Origin: a virus
DNA: 49,490 nucleotides
Direction: 5' to 3' (one strand)
IMG/VR virus record: IMGVR_UViG_3300046170_000116
Coordinates: 1 to 49,490 of that record
Shown here: positions 37,701 through 46,612 of the stretch, piece after piece
How the letters are laid out: every line of letters starts with the position of its first letter
Position numbering within the stretch: the stretch's first letter is position 1
Translations under genes and position numbers: made by a program
The notes under the pieces: generated by a model
What the model saw: only the letters and a program-made list of their open reading frames with translations
Databases searched by the model: none
Told to the model about the DNA's origin: nothing

Positions 37701-38939
37701 CTCGGATTCAACCTCGAAAGAACCATTTGATAGCCACTCTGGGTCAGATGGTTTAAAGCTTTTAACAGTGTAAAGCGCTGGGGAGTTTTCGTCTTTATAA
37801 ACTATTTCAACTTCTTTAACCTGCTTAGGTATATCGCTTGGTACAAAATTATATATTCTTAAATATCTACAATCATTTTGCATGGCTAAGTTATAACCTT
37901 TAGAGGGGTCATAATCAAAATCATCTTTAGGTATAAAAGCTATTTCAGAAAAAGGGCCTATGCTTGAAAACTCACCATCCTTGTATTTGTATCTATAAGC
38001 AAATCTTATAAATTTATTTTCAAACATTGGATCATCTTGCTCTAGCTCAACATCCCATACTTGAGTTCCGCTAGGTACTAAATCTGGGGCTGATAAAACT
38101 TCAACTTGCATACTTGTGCCTGATAAAGAAATTACTTGAGCTCTAATGCTAAAATCGGGCTCAAAGCCGTTTATATCGTCGTCGTCGCCTGTGTTTAATA
38201 TAACATAATCACCTACTATATAAGTGGGCGCTTGACCTGTTATTATCGTAGATACAACTGTACCTTCTAGAACAGAACCTTCTTCGTCTTCGTCGTAAAA
38301 ATTACCAGTAACTGTGGTGTTTAATATACCTGGAGTTCCTTGCGCTGTTACTCTTTTTGTGTTAGATATGTCTATACTAGGAGCTTTCAAAGGAGACTTT
38401 TTTATTACCGTGACGTCTTCTTCAGTAAACTGATAAGAAACACCAGTAGCAACACTAATAAGCTCAGTGTGGGTTAGGTAGTCTGTAGATCCTTGCTTAA
38501 ATTTTTCTATATTTATTACTTTAGGCTCTGTTTGGTCATCTGTCCAAAATAACAGCCCGTCTATAATATTTATACCTGTTATAAGGTTGTTTTCACTAAA
38601 ATTTAATATAGAGTTAGCATCCACTAAAACAGGATTGTGCGTATTATTTTGTTGGTTGTACTCTACAATAGCCGAAACACTTGTTCCAGCTATAAACCAG
38701 TATATTTTTTCATTTTGCGAGTCTCTAATAGATCCAACGCATGTTGCACCGATTACTCCAACATCGCTTGAGTAAGGTTTTTTGTTACCTAATACATTTT
38801 GTAAAGAACCAACATCACTGCCTTCTGAACTAGAAACTTGCACGTTCAGAGCATCCCTGTATTCGCCATTGGCAACTAATCTTTCGTCTAGGTCTTTATT
38901 CATTTTACCATAACGAAAGTGGTGTTTTAATGTAGGCAT
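34755..38939 (-). CDS. Large tail (stabilisation/tubular) protein
   Basis: A 1,394-aa, beta-rich, Trp/Tyr/Asp-rich protein. The opening (MPTLKHHFRYGKMNKDLDER, then EYRDALNVQV and NVLGNKKPY) is the kind I recall at the start of tail stabilisation or tail-tubular proteins of Bacteroidetes podoviruses, including crAss-like relatives. It probably forms the tail nozzle or hub. No lysozyme or glycosidase motif is recognised. It is 3 nt from the connector gene. Confidence 0.78.
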   Translation of the reverse strand: MPTLKHHFRYGKMNKDLDERLVANGEYRDALNVQVSSSEGSDVGSLQNVLGNKKPYSSDVGVIGATCVGSIRDSQNEKIYWFIAGTSVSAIVEYNQQNNTHNPVLVDANSILNFSENNLITGINIIDGLLFWTDDQTEPKVINIEKFKQGSTDYLTHTELISVATGVSYQFTEEDVTVIKKSPLKAPSIDISNTKRVTAQGTPGILNTTVTGNFYDEDEEGSVLEGTVVSTIITGQAPTYIVGDYVILNTGDDDDINGFEPDFSIRAQVISLSGTSMQVEVLSAPDLVPSGTQVWDVELEQDDPMFENKFIRFAYRYKYKDGEFSSIGPFSEIAFIPKDDFDYDPSKGYNLAMQNDCRYLRIYNFVPSDIPKQVKEVEIVYKDENSPALYTVKSFKPSDPEWLSNGSFEVESEVVYKVIPSNQLLRPWDNVPRKAKAQEMSANRLIYANYLQQFDMKDDRGRDVTPNFSLSVINNSDYNDYVPKNPGKSIKSMRTYQMGVVYKDEYGRETPVFTDTTGSKRINKASAVNYNKLQVKLNNEPPNFATDFKFFIKETSNQYYNLAMDRWYDAQDGNVWISFSSSERNKVDEETFLILKKRHASDDFVDALAKYKIIAIENEAPLYLKEQKVSYGIADYSPGNVTGTTARPIEEGYNFKITEAQLIDDSLISENVLSDSGLVLRFKKDLYITDWYPIASISVTGQSNKIYEFTVAEKFGSDVEPFSTGDMQLEIARIEVKNKAEFAGRFFVKLNRDGILEENILNTIEQEYGIKEIALMQRKTSVLSGSGWRDWHPHKRGWVTENSQGVATLNHRSGNRDLWFGNRGRSVGDGIYPGNRIITFAYLWYGAGDSWSSGSAFDNRDFALGILKIGAKFRFREDPDQIVYTVKDSLLTEGRNYSTSSRKRGWGSNKRFIFHLKLDKEIQGFSEADYPESWINAGIDRAEFPFHMELLQVDAGDNTFSTDNPAIWETEPKEDIGLDIYYEATDAFPISEHGDVKQLDWFNCYSFKNGVESNRLRDDFNKVQISKGVKASSTLDQEYKEERKGAGLIFSGIFNSTSGINRLNQFIQAEPITKDLNPAYGTIQKLYSKPTRDGDLIAFCEDKVFNILANKDALFNADGNANITSNNAVLGQALPYTGEFGISKNPESFATYGFRSYFTDKARGAVLRLSRNGIEPISKDGMFDFFRDKLASCSLMIGSYDENKDQYNLTLTNLNETGVEDTVSYSESVKGWTSRYSFLKESGLSLNNIYYTFKNGELYSHNNETRNNFYGNQYNTEVSLLINDIPGSIKSYQTLNYEGTKSYIKSDITDDQFYNDQDQPGWWCSSISTDLQEGHVDHFLDKEGKKFQYIMGKATTLSNLDTKEFSVQGIGSFTSISGDTQISKAIITVTENND

Positions 38940-38942
38940 ATT

Positions 38943-39863
38943 TTAGTGTTTTATTTGCTTAGACTTACCTCTTAGAGTTTGAGTTAATTCTTCTAATTTT
39001 ATATTTGAAAGTCTTAATTTAGCGTTTCGCTTAGAAGCTCTTGCTTCTTTCTTGCATCTTAATACAATATACTCAGGCGTTGTTGGTCTTGTGGAAACTA
39101 TAGCATACGCAATATATTTATACAGCGCTTCTTCTGCAAACTTGTGAATTTTACTTTCTTCATCAGTAGCTAAACCATCCGATACATATTTTATTGTAAC
39201 CATTTGGCCCACTATGTTAGAGCTAAAGTGCATAACGCCTCTTATGGGATCTATAAAGAATACACCATTACTTTGAGAGTGCTCAGGATCTAAACCGTAT
39301 CTACGACCTAACTCACCTTGCTGCAGTAAATCAGGGTTGTTCATATTCTGAAAGTCCGTACTAGGACTATCACCTAGTCCTTCACCTGTTCTAAATCTTT
39401 TAAATGTTTCCGATGGAGTTGCTGTTACTATTTGCCTGTCCTGCTCGTCAAATAAATACTCGTAGTTATGATCTTGAACATAAGGAAGCGGATCACCTGT
39501 CTTTCTAGCAGGATACAATATTCTTTCCATACCTGACTGATCTGTCATTGCTATTTTTATATAACCTACAAAGTCTTGAGGAAGTGGCGTTGACAAAGTT
39601 GGACCTACTTCTACTTCAATCCATTTAGATGATGGTAAAATATCAAAAGTCATTTCAGCTAACCCGCGTTGAGCGTGAAAAGCTACATCAGTTCTTTTTA
39701 CTCTAGGTATAAGCTTGTCTTGTCCAACGTACGATATAATAAAATTATTTATTATATCTTTTAAAGAAACAGACTGGTAATCGCCATAATTCTCATCGTA
39801 ACTGTTCCATACGCCGTCAGCTCCTAGGTAGTATTGTTCGTTGTTTTGATATAGTAAACCCAT
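38943..39863 (-). CDS. Head-tail connector / tail-adaptor protein
   Basis: A 306-aa protein. SLKDIINNFIISYVGQDKLIPRVKRTDVAFHAQRGLAEMTFD, read in pieces, is the helical pattern of small adaptor proteins that sit under the portal (T7 gp11 / P22 gp4 type). The C-terminal part is helical and basic (VLRCKKEARASKRNAKLRLS). It is 3 nt after the next connector gene in transcription order. Confidence 0.75.
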   Translation of the reverse strand: MGLLYQNNEQYYLGADGVWNSYDENYGDYQSVSLKDIINNFIISYVGQDKLIPRVKRTDVAFHAQRGLAEMTFDILPSSKWIEVEVGPTLSTPLPQDFVGYIKIAMTDQSGMERILYPARKTGDPLPYVQDHNYEYLFDEQDRQIVTATPSETFKRFRTGEGLGDSPSTDFQNMNNPDLLQQGELGRRYGLDPEHSQSNGVFFIDPIRGVMHFSSNIVGQMVTIKYVSDGLATDEESKIHKFAEEALYKYIAYAIVSTRPTTPEYIVLRCKKEARASKRNAKLRLSNIKLEELTQTLRGKSKQIKH

Positions 39864-39866
39864 TTA

Positions 39867-40652
39867 TTATGCTTTTTCTTGTTGTAAATTTTTCATTTCT
39901 TCTTGGCCGGCTAATTGGTAGACGTCTAGAGCTCTACTACTTATACCTGCTAGCTGTAGTATTTTAAACACCAACTCAACTTCTTCCGAAGCATGTAGCT
40001 CAAAATTAACCGTAGTGCCAGCGTTGTATAGTGCTTTTCCATTAACTACAGTGTATCCCCAGTTAACTTTTGCTGGTTTAGCAATGTAGTTGCATTTAAC
40101 ATCAGATGTTATTTCTTGATCTCCATATACGTTTATATTTCCTTTTTTAGAAACGTAAATAGGTCTAATGTTTTTTGGTTTAGTTAGCGGAGAAGAGTTT
40201 ATGTATAAAAGCTCATTGCCATTTATTCTTTCTGCTTCTATGTCTTCGCTTAGAGTTTGTCTGTGTATTACAGGATTATCAACCGGGAAGTTTGCTGGTT
40301 GAGTAGGGGAAGGGTAGAGATCTCTAGTAGTTACATTTGTAAATATAACAGTACCAAGTCTGTACATGTTAGCAGGTGTTTCAAAGTATGCGTTAGAAGT
40401 GTTATAAGCTAACTGCTCCTGCGTTTCAAATATTGCTATTTTTTTATTTAATAAATCTAACATATCAGAATACTCTGTATCATTACCTGGTATTCTTCCA
40501 AATTGGTTTATATCATAAAAATACTGTTCAAACAAATCTAGCTGTGCTTGATTAGCGAACAAATTAAATTCCTGGGGCGTAACATACCCTCGTTGCTCTT
40601 TATTGAGTATGCTCAATACTCTTTGGTAAACAGTATCTATACTTACGCTCAT
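39867..40652 (-). CDS. Head-tail connector protein
   Basis: A 261-aa protein. The N-terminal region (DTVYQRVLSILNKEQRGYVTPQEFNLFANQAQLDLFEQYF, in pieces) is a helical stretch I recall from connector proteins of Bacteroidetes podoviruses; the middle is beta-rich. It is the first gene after the hairpin at 40672-40696, so its expression may depend on read-through. A role between portal and tail is inferred from order. Confidence 0.72.
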   Translation of the reverse strand: MSVSIDTVYQRVLSILNKEQRGYVTPQEFNLFANQAQLDLFEQYFYDINQFGRIPGNDTEYSDMLDLLNKKIAIFETQEQLAYNTSNAYFETPANMYRLGTVIFTNVTTRDLYPSPTQPANFPVDNPVIHRQTLSEDIEAERINGNELLYINSSPLTKPKNIRPIYVSKKGNINVYGDQEITSDVKCNYIAKPAKVNWGYTVVNGKALYNAGTTVNFELHASEEVELVFKILQLAGISSRALDVYQLAGQEEMKNLQQEKA

Positions 40653-40671
40653 ATTTTTTTATTTATAATAA

Positions 40672-40696
40672 TTAGGCCACCCATTAGATGGCCTAA
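40672..40696 (-). terminator. Intergenic hairpin, attenuator or terminator
   Basis: TTAGGCCA (40689-40696 on the minus strand) pairs with TGGCCTAA (40672-40679) around a 9-nt loop, followed on the minus strand by an A/T-rich stretch with only short T runs. It separates the capsid region from the tail region and could lower transcription beyond it. Confidence 0.6.
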
Positions 40697-40709
40697 CCAT
40701 TATGAGTGA

Positions 40710-41477
40710 CTATTTAAGTCTTTTTTCAATTGCTTTATAAACTTCAACTCCTTCGTCAGTCTTAAACCACGCAGCTAATGCCGAGTATGGATTTTCGTCA
40801 AAAGGGACAGCCATGATCTTTCTATCACCATCACCGTAAGTGAAAGTTCTTTGATCAGCAGACAACTTAATTATTCTAGCTTCAACCGCTTTTATTCCAA
40901 AGTTTCTAAGCTGTACATTGTCATCATTCGCCAACTCTACAAATAATATAGGGTTTCGTTTCGCGAATATCAAACCATCTCTTTTAAGCTCACTGCTTGA
41001 TAATTCATTTACCTTAGATCCAAAATGAACTCTAAGTATAGCCTCTATTTCGTCTATACTCAAAGACTTAGCTAAATTTAAAGCTTGTATTTCAGCTTCA
41101 ATCCAGTCTAACTCATTAGCGGCTTGTTGCTGAGGTTTGTATTCTTCGTAAACCTTATCAGCCATTGGATGGTAAAGTGAAAGAAGTTTTTGTAACACTT
41201 GATTATTTTTTGGCACATTTAACGCGCCATCTCTAAATACTATGCGACCTAAAGTTGAGGTTCCCTTGTGTTCGTCCACAAAAGGAGTAGGCTGATTTGT
41301 AGCATACTTTAACTCTCTATTATAGCCTTTGCCTTCATCAAAAAACAACAAGGGTTTTCTAGCCGTGTGTTTTGATGGTATTGAAAGTACTAAAGGTCTT
41401 TTATTGTTCTTTAGAGTATATAATCTATCTTTTATTTCCCAGGTATCTAAAACTGGTTCTTTTTTTGTTTTTGCCAT
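40710..41477 (-). CDS. Late structural protein, unknown, after the capsid gene
   Basis: A 255-aa protein with a beta-rich basic N-terminal half (TLKNNKRPLVLSIPSKHTARKPLLFFDE) and a helical C-terminal half. Its place between the capsid protein and connector genes suggests a head-completion or neck role. It is bounded by hairpins on both sides (40672-40696 and 41514-41540), so it may be transcribed less than the capsid gene. No family recognised. Confidence 0.68.
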   Translation of the reverse strand: MAKTKKEPVLDTWEIKDRLYTLKNNKRPLVLSIPSKHTARKPLLFFDEGKGYNRELKYATNQPTPFVDEHKGTSTLGRIVFRDGALNVPKNNQVLQKLLSLYHPMADKVYEEYKPQQQAANELDWIEAEIQALNLAKSLSIDEIEAILRVHFGSKVNELSSSELKRDGLIFAKRNPILFVELANDDNVQLRNFGIKAVEARIIKLSADQRTFTYGDGDRKIMAVPFDENPYSALAAWFKTDEGVEVYKAIEKRLK

Positions 41478-41513
41478 GATATAATATAATAAAAATGTTA
41501 ATAATAGTAAGAG

Positions 41514-41540
41514 TTACCCCTGAAGCTTCATCAGGGGTAA
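41514..41540 (-). terminator. Terminator-like hairpin just after the capsid gene
   Basis: TTACCCCTGA (minus strand, 41531-41540) pairs over 10 bp with TCAGGGGTAA (41514-41523), 7-nt loop, 14 nt after the capsid stop. T-rich sequence follows but no long T run. Hairpins here are usual in phages and keep capsid mRNA abundant and stable. Confidence 0.75.
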
Positions 41541-41554
41541 AACTTACAGTTACC

Positions 41555-42958
41555 TTACGATGTTGCTTTCAACAACACGAAGTTATTTGCAGCTTGAACA
41601 CACAGAGCTCTTTCTGACAAGAAATGAACGTTCATTTCGTCAGCATCAGAGGTGTAGTTTCCACCAACAGAGCCAGTAACCCAAGACTTCAATCTACGAT
41701 CATCAGCTTCAGAAGCTCTGTAGCGGATGTGTAAGAAAGGTCTTGAAATGTTCTGTCCTAGTTGTTGGTCGTAAACCGTTGAAGTTCCAGCAGGTACTAA
41801 AACACCTTCAATATCAGCAACTAATCCACGTGTAGTAGAATCGTTCAAGTATTTCCAGTCTGTTTTGTAAAAGTCATAAGAACCTCTTCGGAATCCTGAG
41901 AAACCAAGGTTAAGTGCCATGTCTTCAGAGTTGTCGAATACACCGTAAGATGTTCCGTTTGCTCCGTAAGAATTTTGCTGCGCTAACATATTGTCAATAG
42001 ACAAAGAAGTTGCACGATCTAAGAAAAGCATGTTTTCTTCAATTGATCCCTGCTTGTCAAGCTCAGCTAAAATAGTATCAAACTCGGCTAATCCAGTGCC
42101 TCCGTCGAAATCAGCATCAGCATAAACTAACCCTCTTTCTTCCAAAGCAGCAAATAAACCTTCAGATCCTGTTACGTTAGCACCGCCACCAAATCCAGAA
42201 GCAGCAGTAATGTTACGAACGTTACCTGAACCATCTGTTGATTTTTCAGCTTCAACCATAGCCATTTCAAGTTGATCTTCAAAACGGATACGAGCTTCGT
42301 GCTCAGATTTTAAGTACCAAAGGTAACCAGATGTTCCAGCTTCAGTAGTTACTTCTACCCAACCAATTTGAGCAACATCAGAGCCATTTACATTATACTT
42401 ATCTCTAAGAATAATTGGCTTGTTGCTAAAAGTTGTGAAAGAAGCGTCAACTGAATTACCAGCTTGTGAAGTTCCTTTAGCGTACTCAGAACCGTATACA
42501 AATACTTTAACGTCAGATCCAGTCATTACAAGTCCTGAAGCTGATCCGTAAGTATCTACAGTTACAGTCTGACCAACTACGTCTTGTACGTAAGCTTTCT
42601 GAGTGTCGAAACCTTTAGAAACAACAATAGTCATTCCTTTTCCAATCAAGTGGCCAGCTGGTAAAGTTAAGCTAGTTGAAGATGCAACAGCTGCATCATC
42701 ATAAGCAATGTGTAAACGCCCTTGCTCAGACCAAGTAATAACGTCTGAAGCCATAGGCATTTCAGCACCTACCATACGTAAGAAACCAGAGATAGTACGA
42801 TTTCCATATCGCTCTACTTCTTTCTCATATACTTCTGGTAAAAACTGTTGTGTAAAATCCATATCAGCAACGCTGAGATAGTTGTCTCCAAATAAACCTT
42901 TAATAGGTCGTGGAGTTAAATGTGCGAGAGCTCCTGCGCTCCCTGTAAATCCTGCCAT
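41555..42958 (-). CDS. Major capsid protein
   Basis: A 467-aa protein. Position after terminase, portal and scaffold, uniform composition, a following terminator hairpin, and a codon and base composition more GC-balanced than its neighbours all fit the most abundant virion protein. The N-terminal part (NYLSVADMDFTQQFLPEVYEKEVERYGNRTISGFLRMVGAEMP, read in parts) forms the helix-turn typical of HK97-fold capsid proteins after the N-arm. No separate protease gene is seen between scaffold and capsid. Confidence 0.87.
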   Translation of the reverse strand: MAGFTGSAGALAHLTPRPIKGLFGDNYLSVADMDFTQQFLPEVYEKEVERYGNRTISGFLRMVGAEMPMASDVITWSEQGRLHIAYDDAAVASSTSLTLPAGHLIGKGMTIVVSKGFDTQKAYVQDVVGQTVTVDTYGSASGLVMTGSDVKVFVYGSEYAKGTSQAGNSVDASFTTFSNKPIILRDKYNVNGSDVAQIGWVEVTTEAGTSGYLWYLKSEHEARIRFEDQLEMAMVEAEKSTDGSGNVRNITAASGFGGGANVTGSEGLFAALEERGLVYADADFDGGTGLAEFDTILAELDKQGSIEENMLFLDRATSLSIDNMLAQQNSYGANGTSYGVFDNSEDMALNLGFSGFRRGSYDFYKTDWKYLNDSTTRGLVADIEGVLVPAGTSTVYDQQLGQNISRPFLHIRYRASEADDRRLKSWVTGSVGGNYTSDADEMNVHFLSERALCVQAANNFVLLKATS

Positions 42959-42980
42959 TTTATTATTTTTTAATGGTTAA

Positions 42981-44150
42981 TTATTTTCGTTTTTTAACTT
43001 TAAAACTACTAGTACCAATTGAATCACTTGAAACTGATCTTATAGTCCAACCATTAGAAGTTGTTGTTTTTTCATGTCTCCCTCTCGGATTCATATCAAC
43101 ATTCTTAGATCGAGCTACACTATCTTTTATTGCATCGGCCTTACCTTGCTCATAAAAGTGACTAGCGATCGCATCAGCATTCATAGCTGTAAATAAAGAC
43201 TTGTGATAACCTTTGGCATCTGACATTTCATTTTTATCATTCAAGAACTTCTTGACGAAATTATTAATGTCGCTTTGGGTTGTCTTTACGTCTTCGGTAT
43301 TTTTAATTTTAAACCTATACTTCTTGTCTCCAACAGAATAATCAAAACCTTTGAAATCCTTATTAAAGACGTTATTAGTTTTATTTAAAAATATTTCATT
43401 AGTTGATTTGGCTATCTTATTAGCCTCCTCAGTTTCTTTTGTGTAGCGATTAAAAAATTCAACCGCTTTTTGCTGCTCAGGGTTTAACCTTGACCCAGCC
43501 TTAATTTCTTCGTAATATTTAGACTTTAAACCATCTAAGTGTTTTTTAGCCTTCGCTAGCTCTTCTTTGTAAGCTATTTTCTTTTTACGTATATCTCTTT
43601 CTTCGTCTAGATCTTCATCGAAATTAAAATTGTCTTCCATCAAGAAGTCAATTTCGTCTTTTTCTAAGTGAGGTCTAGTGTTTTCGTAGTATTCTCTTAG
43701 AAGCTGTTTTTCGCTAAGCAAAGAATAATCTGTGTTTAGTTTTACGTAATCATTAAGAGATCCACCTGTGTCATTCATAAAGTCAACAACTTTTTGAATG
43801 TTTTCAGGTAAATCTACACCTGTTTCGTTAGACTCTACAACAGCTTGCTCAACTTCTTCCTTTAAATCCTCAGCTTGCTCTTGAACCTGTTCTTCGGTTA
43901 TTTCTTCTATAACAGAATCTTCTATTGGCTCTGCCTGTTCTTCAGCTTCGGGCTCTTGTGGTTGTTCCTCAACTTCAACTTGAGGTTCTTCCGGTGTAGC
44001 GTTTAATTTGCTTAAGTCTACTTTTATTGTACCTTCATCGTCTTGTGATACTGGTTGAGCTGGCTGCTCTTCAGCCTCCACGCTTTCGGGCACTTGTTGA
44101 TCTTGTGTATCGTTTAATACTTCAAGAACTTCTTCTTCCTGTTCTTTCAT
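42981..44150 (-). CDS. Scaffold-like protein
   Basis: A 389-aa protein with an extremely acidic, Glu/Gln/Pro-rich N-terminal 125 residues, a helical coiled-coil middle (about 190-260) and a basic C-terminus (SSFKVKKRK). Acidic start with basic capsid-binding end is the classic layout of phage scaffolding proteins, and the gene lies between portal and capsid. No protease triad is seen. It probably guides procapsid assembly. Confidence 0.78.
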   Translation of the reverse strand: MKEQEEEVLEVLNDTQDQQVPESVEAEEQPAQPVSQDDEGTIKVDLSKLNATPEEPQVEVEEQPQEPEAEEQAEPIEDSVIEEITEEQVQEQAEDLKEEVEQAVVESNETGVDLPENIQKVVDFMNDTGGSLNDYVKLNTDYSLLSEKQLLREYYENTRPHLEKDEIDFLMEDNFNFDEDLDEERDIRKKKIAYKEELAKAKKHLDGLKSKYYEEIKAGSRLNPEQQKAVEFFNRYTKETEEANKIAKSTNEIFLNKTNNVFNKDFKGFDYSVGDKKYRFKIKNTEDVKTTQSDINNFVKKFLNDKNEMSDAKGYHKSLFTAMNADAIASHFYEQGKADAIKDSVARSKNVDMNPRGRHEKTTTSNGWTIRSVSSDSIGTSSFKVKKRK

Positions 44151-44181
44151 GATAAAATATTATATAATTATTAATTTATAA

Positions 44182-46608
44182 TTACCTAGGTTCGAAAGAA
44201 CCTAAGTCAAATCCACCTCCTAATATATCATTTCCAGAAGATTCAAAACTTTTTGGAGGTGATGAGTTTTGTCTCTGGTTTATAAGCTCGCTTTGCTGTG
44301 ATGCTTGTATCTTAGTTCTTTCGTCTTTACGATCTTCCTTGAAACCTTCTTTTGATTTAAAATTTTCAATTTCCATGTTTTTTAATTGCATGTTCATTTG
44401 AAACTCTAGTTGCATCAACTTTATTTTAGCTTCAACTTCTTTGTCTACTTTAGCTTGATCTATTTGAGCCTGTAATTGAGCTAGTTGAACTTTTTGACCT
44501 GTTATAGCTTGATTCTTTTGTATTTCCGACTGAGCAGCAACCTGTTGAGCTTGAGCATTAGCCTGCGCTTGAGCTTGAATGTTCTGCTGTTGAATAATTT
44601 GATCTTTTTCCTGCTTTTGCTTACGTCTTATTTTTAAAAGTCTATTAGCTAGCTTTAAGTTTTTTATTTCTCTTATATCTATAGCGTCGTCTAAATCTAC
44701 TAAACCAGCTGACAATGCTGTTTGTATGTTGTTTTCTAACATTGCTTTTTCTTCTTCGTCAGGCATTAATTCTATGAATATACCAAAGTCATATAAATGT
44801 AAGTTAGACATTTCTGATAAAGTAGCAACATTGTGAGAGCCTATCTTTTGTATAAAAGCTTCTTTAGTTGGTGAGTATTCTATAATGTCAGATATTCTCA
44901 AAGACAAACACTCAGCTAATTGAGATGTTAGAAACAAACCACCTTCTAATATATGTCTAGTGGCTGTATTGCTATTTGCTGCAGCTATTTTTTGAACACC
45001 TACTAGAGCTTTAGAATCTGGAGTACTACCATCTCTAGCTTCATTGAGACCCGTGACGTCTCTAATCATTTGCAGGTAATAGTTGTACGTGTTTATAAGA
45101 GCTGCTAATTTATTTCCTCCAGATCCACTAGTTATTTCTTGAATAGGAACTTTACCAGGATTCATATCGCCTTCCTGTGTAAATGATCTACCAATAACAG
45201 AACCTGTTTGAAAAAACATATTTAACGCCTCTTGAGGATTGTAATTCGTCCCGTTGCCTAAATCTATTTCAGCCAAACCATCAGCGTCAAGATATACGCC
45301 GTCTGGCACCATTCTTGACATAACTTGCTGCAGCTTTAGATGTGTTAATTGAATCATATCAGCAAAACCAGTAATACGGCTCACTAAAGATTCAATTTTA
45401 CCTTTGTACATTCTAGGAGCAACAATGCTATAGTTCATTAAAACCTTAGCGTTATCACTCTTAGGCCTCATCATGTTTTTAGCTATTTCCCATTTTAAAA
45501 GCTTGTTAGTTCCTAGGACTAAAACGCCTTCATATAAGACTTCTAAGGACCTTGATAATTTTCCAAACTGCTTTTCAAGCACTTCAACCGGTGGATCAAA
45601 CTGATCGTCTCTAAGCAACACCTTAGACGCTCCTGTGGCTGTTTCTTTAACTTTATAAACTTCGTTCATATAAGTTTTGTAGTTAAAATAAAGAACCTGA
45701 ACAGTGTTAGAATCTGATGTGTTATTATTTGTCAGGCTTCTATCGTAAAATCCGTTATTCTGGAATCCTTGCGTCGCTATGTTTTTTAAGTCTTCATCTG
45801 TTAATTCTGGAAACTGTTTTTTAAGTTCATTAATTGGTACGTTTTTAACTTCACCGCAATAATATATATCATCAAAATACGGTGACTCTGTATAAGACCA
45901 AACAAGGTTAGAAGGATCTACGTAATCTACCGTTACACCTTCTGACTTTGAAAATTGATTTCTAACAGCTCCAATACCTATAGTGGCTATATCGTAAATA
46001 ACTCTTTTCTTTGTTAGATCATAGTTATTACTTTTTAGTAACGTCTCTATAGCTTGTTCTTCAGCCATTTCAACAGCTTGCTTATAGGAAAGCTGCATAT
46101 GAACCTCTAGCTCTTCTTTTGACTCTGGAAGTGTTTTTTTGTTAGATTCAAAAAGATTTATTCCAAACTCTTTTTCTACAAAGTTATTTATATCTTTAGT
46201 CTGCATGTCGCGCACTATAGCCTCCATGTACTTTGTTCTTTTTTCAACTCCGTACGGATCTTGAGAGTACGCTTTTATGTCAAAAGCTCTTTCTGATATT
46301 CCATTAACAACAATGTCAACGAACTTAGGTATAATAGGCACAGGTTTCCAGTCTAAGTTTAAATAAGACAAATCACCGTTAATAGATAATTCATCTTTGT
46401 ATTTTTGTATTGACTGCTCACCTCTAGAGTACAATCTTAATCTATGAAATGTATTTTGATTACTCTTGAACCTACTAGTACCAGAGTCAGACTTAAACCA
46501 CTCGTCTTGAATCGCTCTACCAACTCTTAAACCATAGTCCTGTGACATTTTTTCTTTGTCACTAGCTACTTGGCTTGGAAAAAAACTATTTATAACTGAC
46601 TCAGCCAT
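44182..46608 (-). CDS. Portal protein
   Basis: An 808-aa portal. Order after the large terminase (4-nt gap) and general make-up fit: a mixed N-terminal wing/stem region followed by a long Gln/Ala-rich helical C-terminus (about 650-770, e.g. QQQNIQAQAQANAQAQQVAA), as in portals with an extended barrel. The dodecameric portal would gate DNA entry and exit. The Gln-rich barrel could reach into the capsid and contact packaged proteins. Confidence 0.85.
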   Translation of the reverse strand: MAESVINSFFPSQVASDKEKMSQDYGLRVGRAIQDEWFKSDSGTSRFKSNQNTFHRLRLYSRGEQSIQKYKDELSINGDLSYLNLDWKPVPIIPKFVDIVVNGISERAFDIKAYSQDPYGVEKRTKYMEAIVRDMQTKDINNFVEKEFGINLFESNKKTLPESKEELEVHMQLSYKQAVEMAEEQAIETLLKSNNYDLTKKRVIYDIATIGIGAVRNQFSKSEGVTVDYVDPSNLVWSYTESPYFDDIYYCGEVKNVPINELKKQFPELTDEDLKNIATQGFQNNGFYDRSLTNNNTSDSNTVQVLYFNYKTYMNEVYKVKETATGASKVLLRDDQFDPPVEVLEKQFGKLSRSLEVLYEGVLVLGTNKLLKWEIAKNMMRPKSDNAKVLMNYSIVAPRMYKGKIESLVSRITGFADMIQLTHLKLQQVMSRMVPDGVYLDADGLAEIDLGNGTNYNPQEALNMFFQTGSVIGRSFTQEGDMNPGKVPIQEITSGSGGNKLAALINTYNYYLQMIRDVTGLNEARDGSTPDSKALVGVQKIAAANSNTATRHILEGGLFLTSQLAECLSLRISDIIEYSPTKEAFIQKIGSHNVATLSEMSNLHLYDFGIFIELMPDEEEKAMLENNIQTALSAGLVDLDDAIDIREIKNLKLANRLLKIRRKQKQEKDQIIQQQNIQAQAQANAQAQQVAAQSEIQKNQAITGQKVQLAQLQAQIDQAKVDKEVEAKIKLMQLEFQMNMQLKNMEIENFKSKEGFKEDRKDERTKIQASQQSELINQRQNSSPPKSFESSGNDILGGGFDLGSFEPR

Positions 46609-46612
46609 ATAT

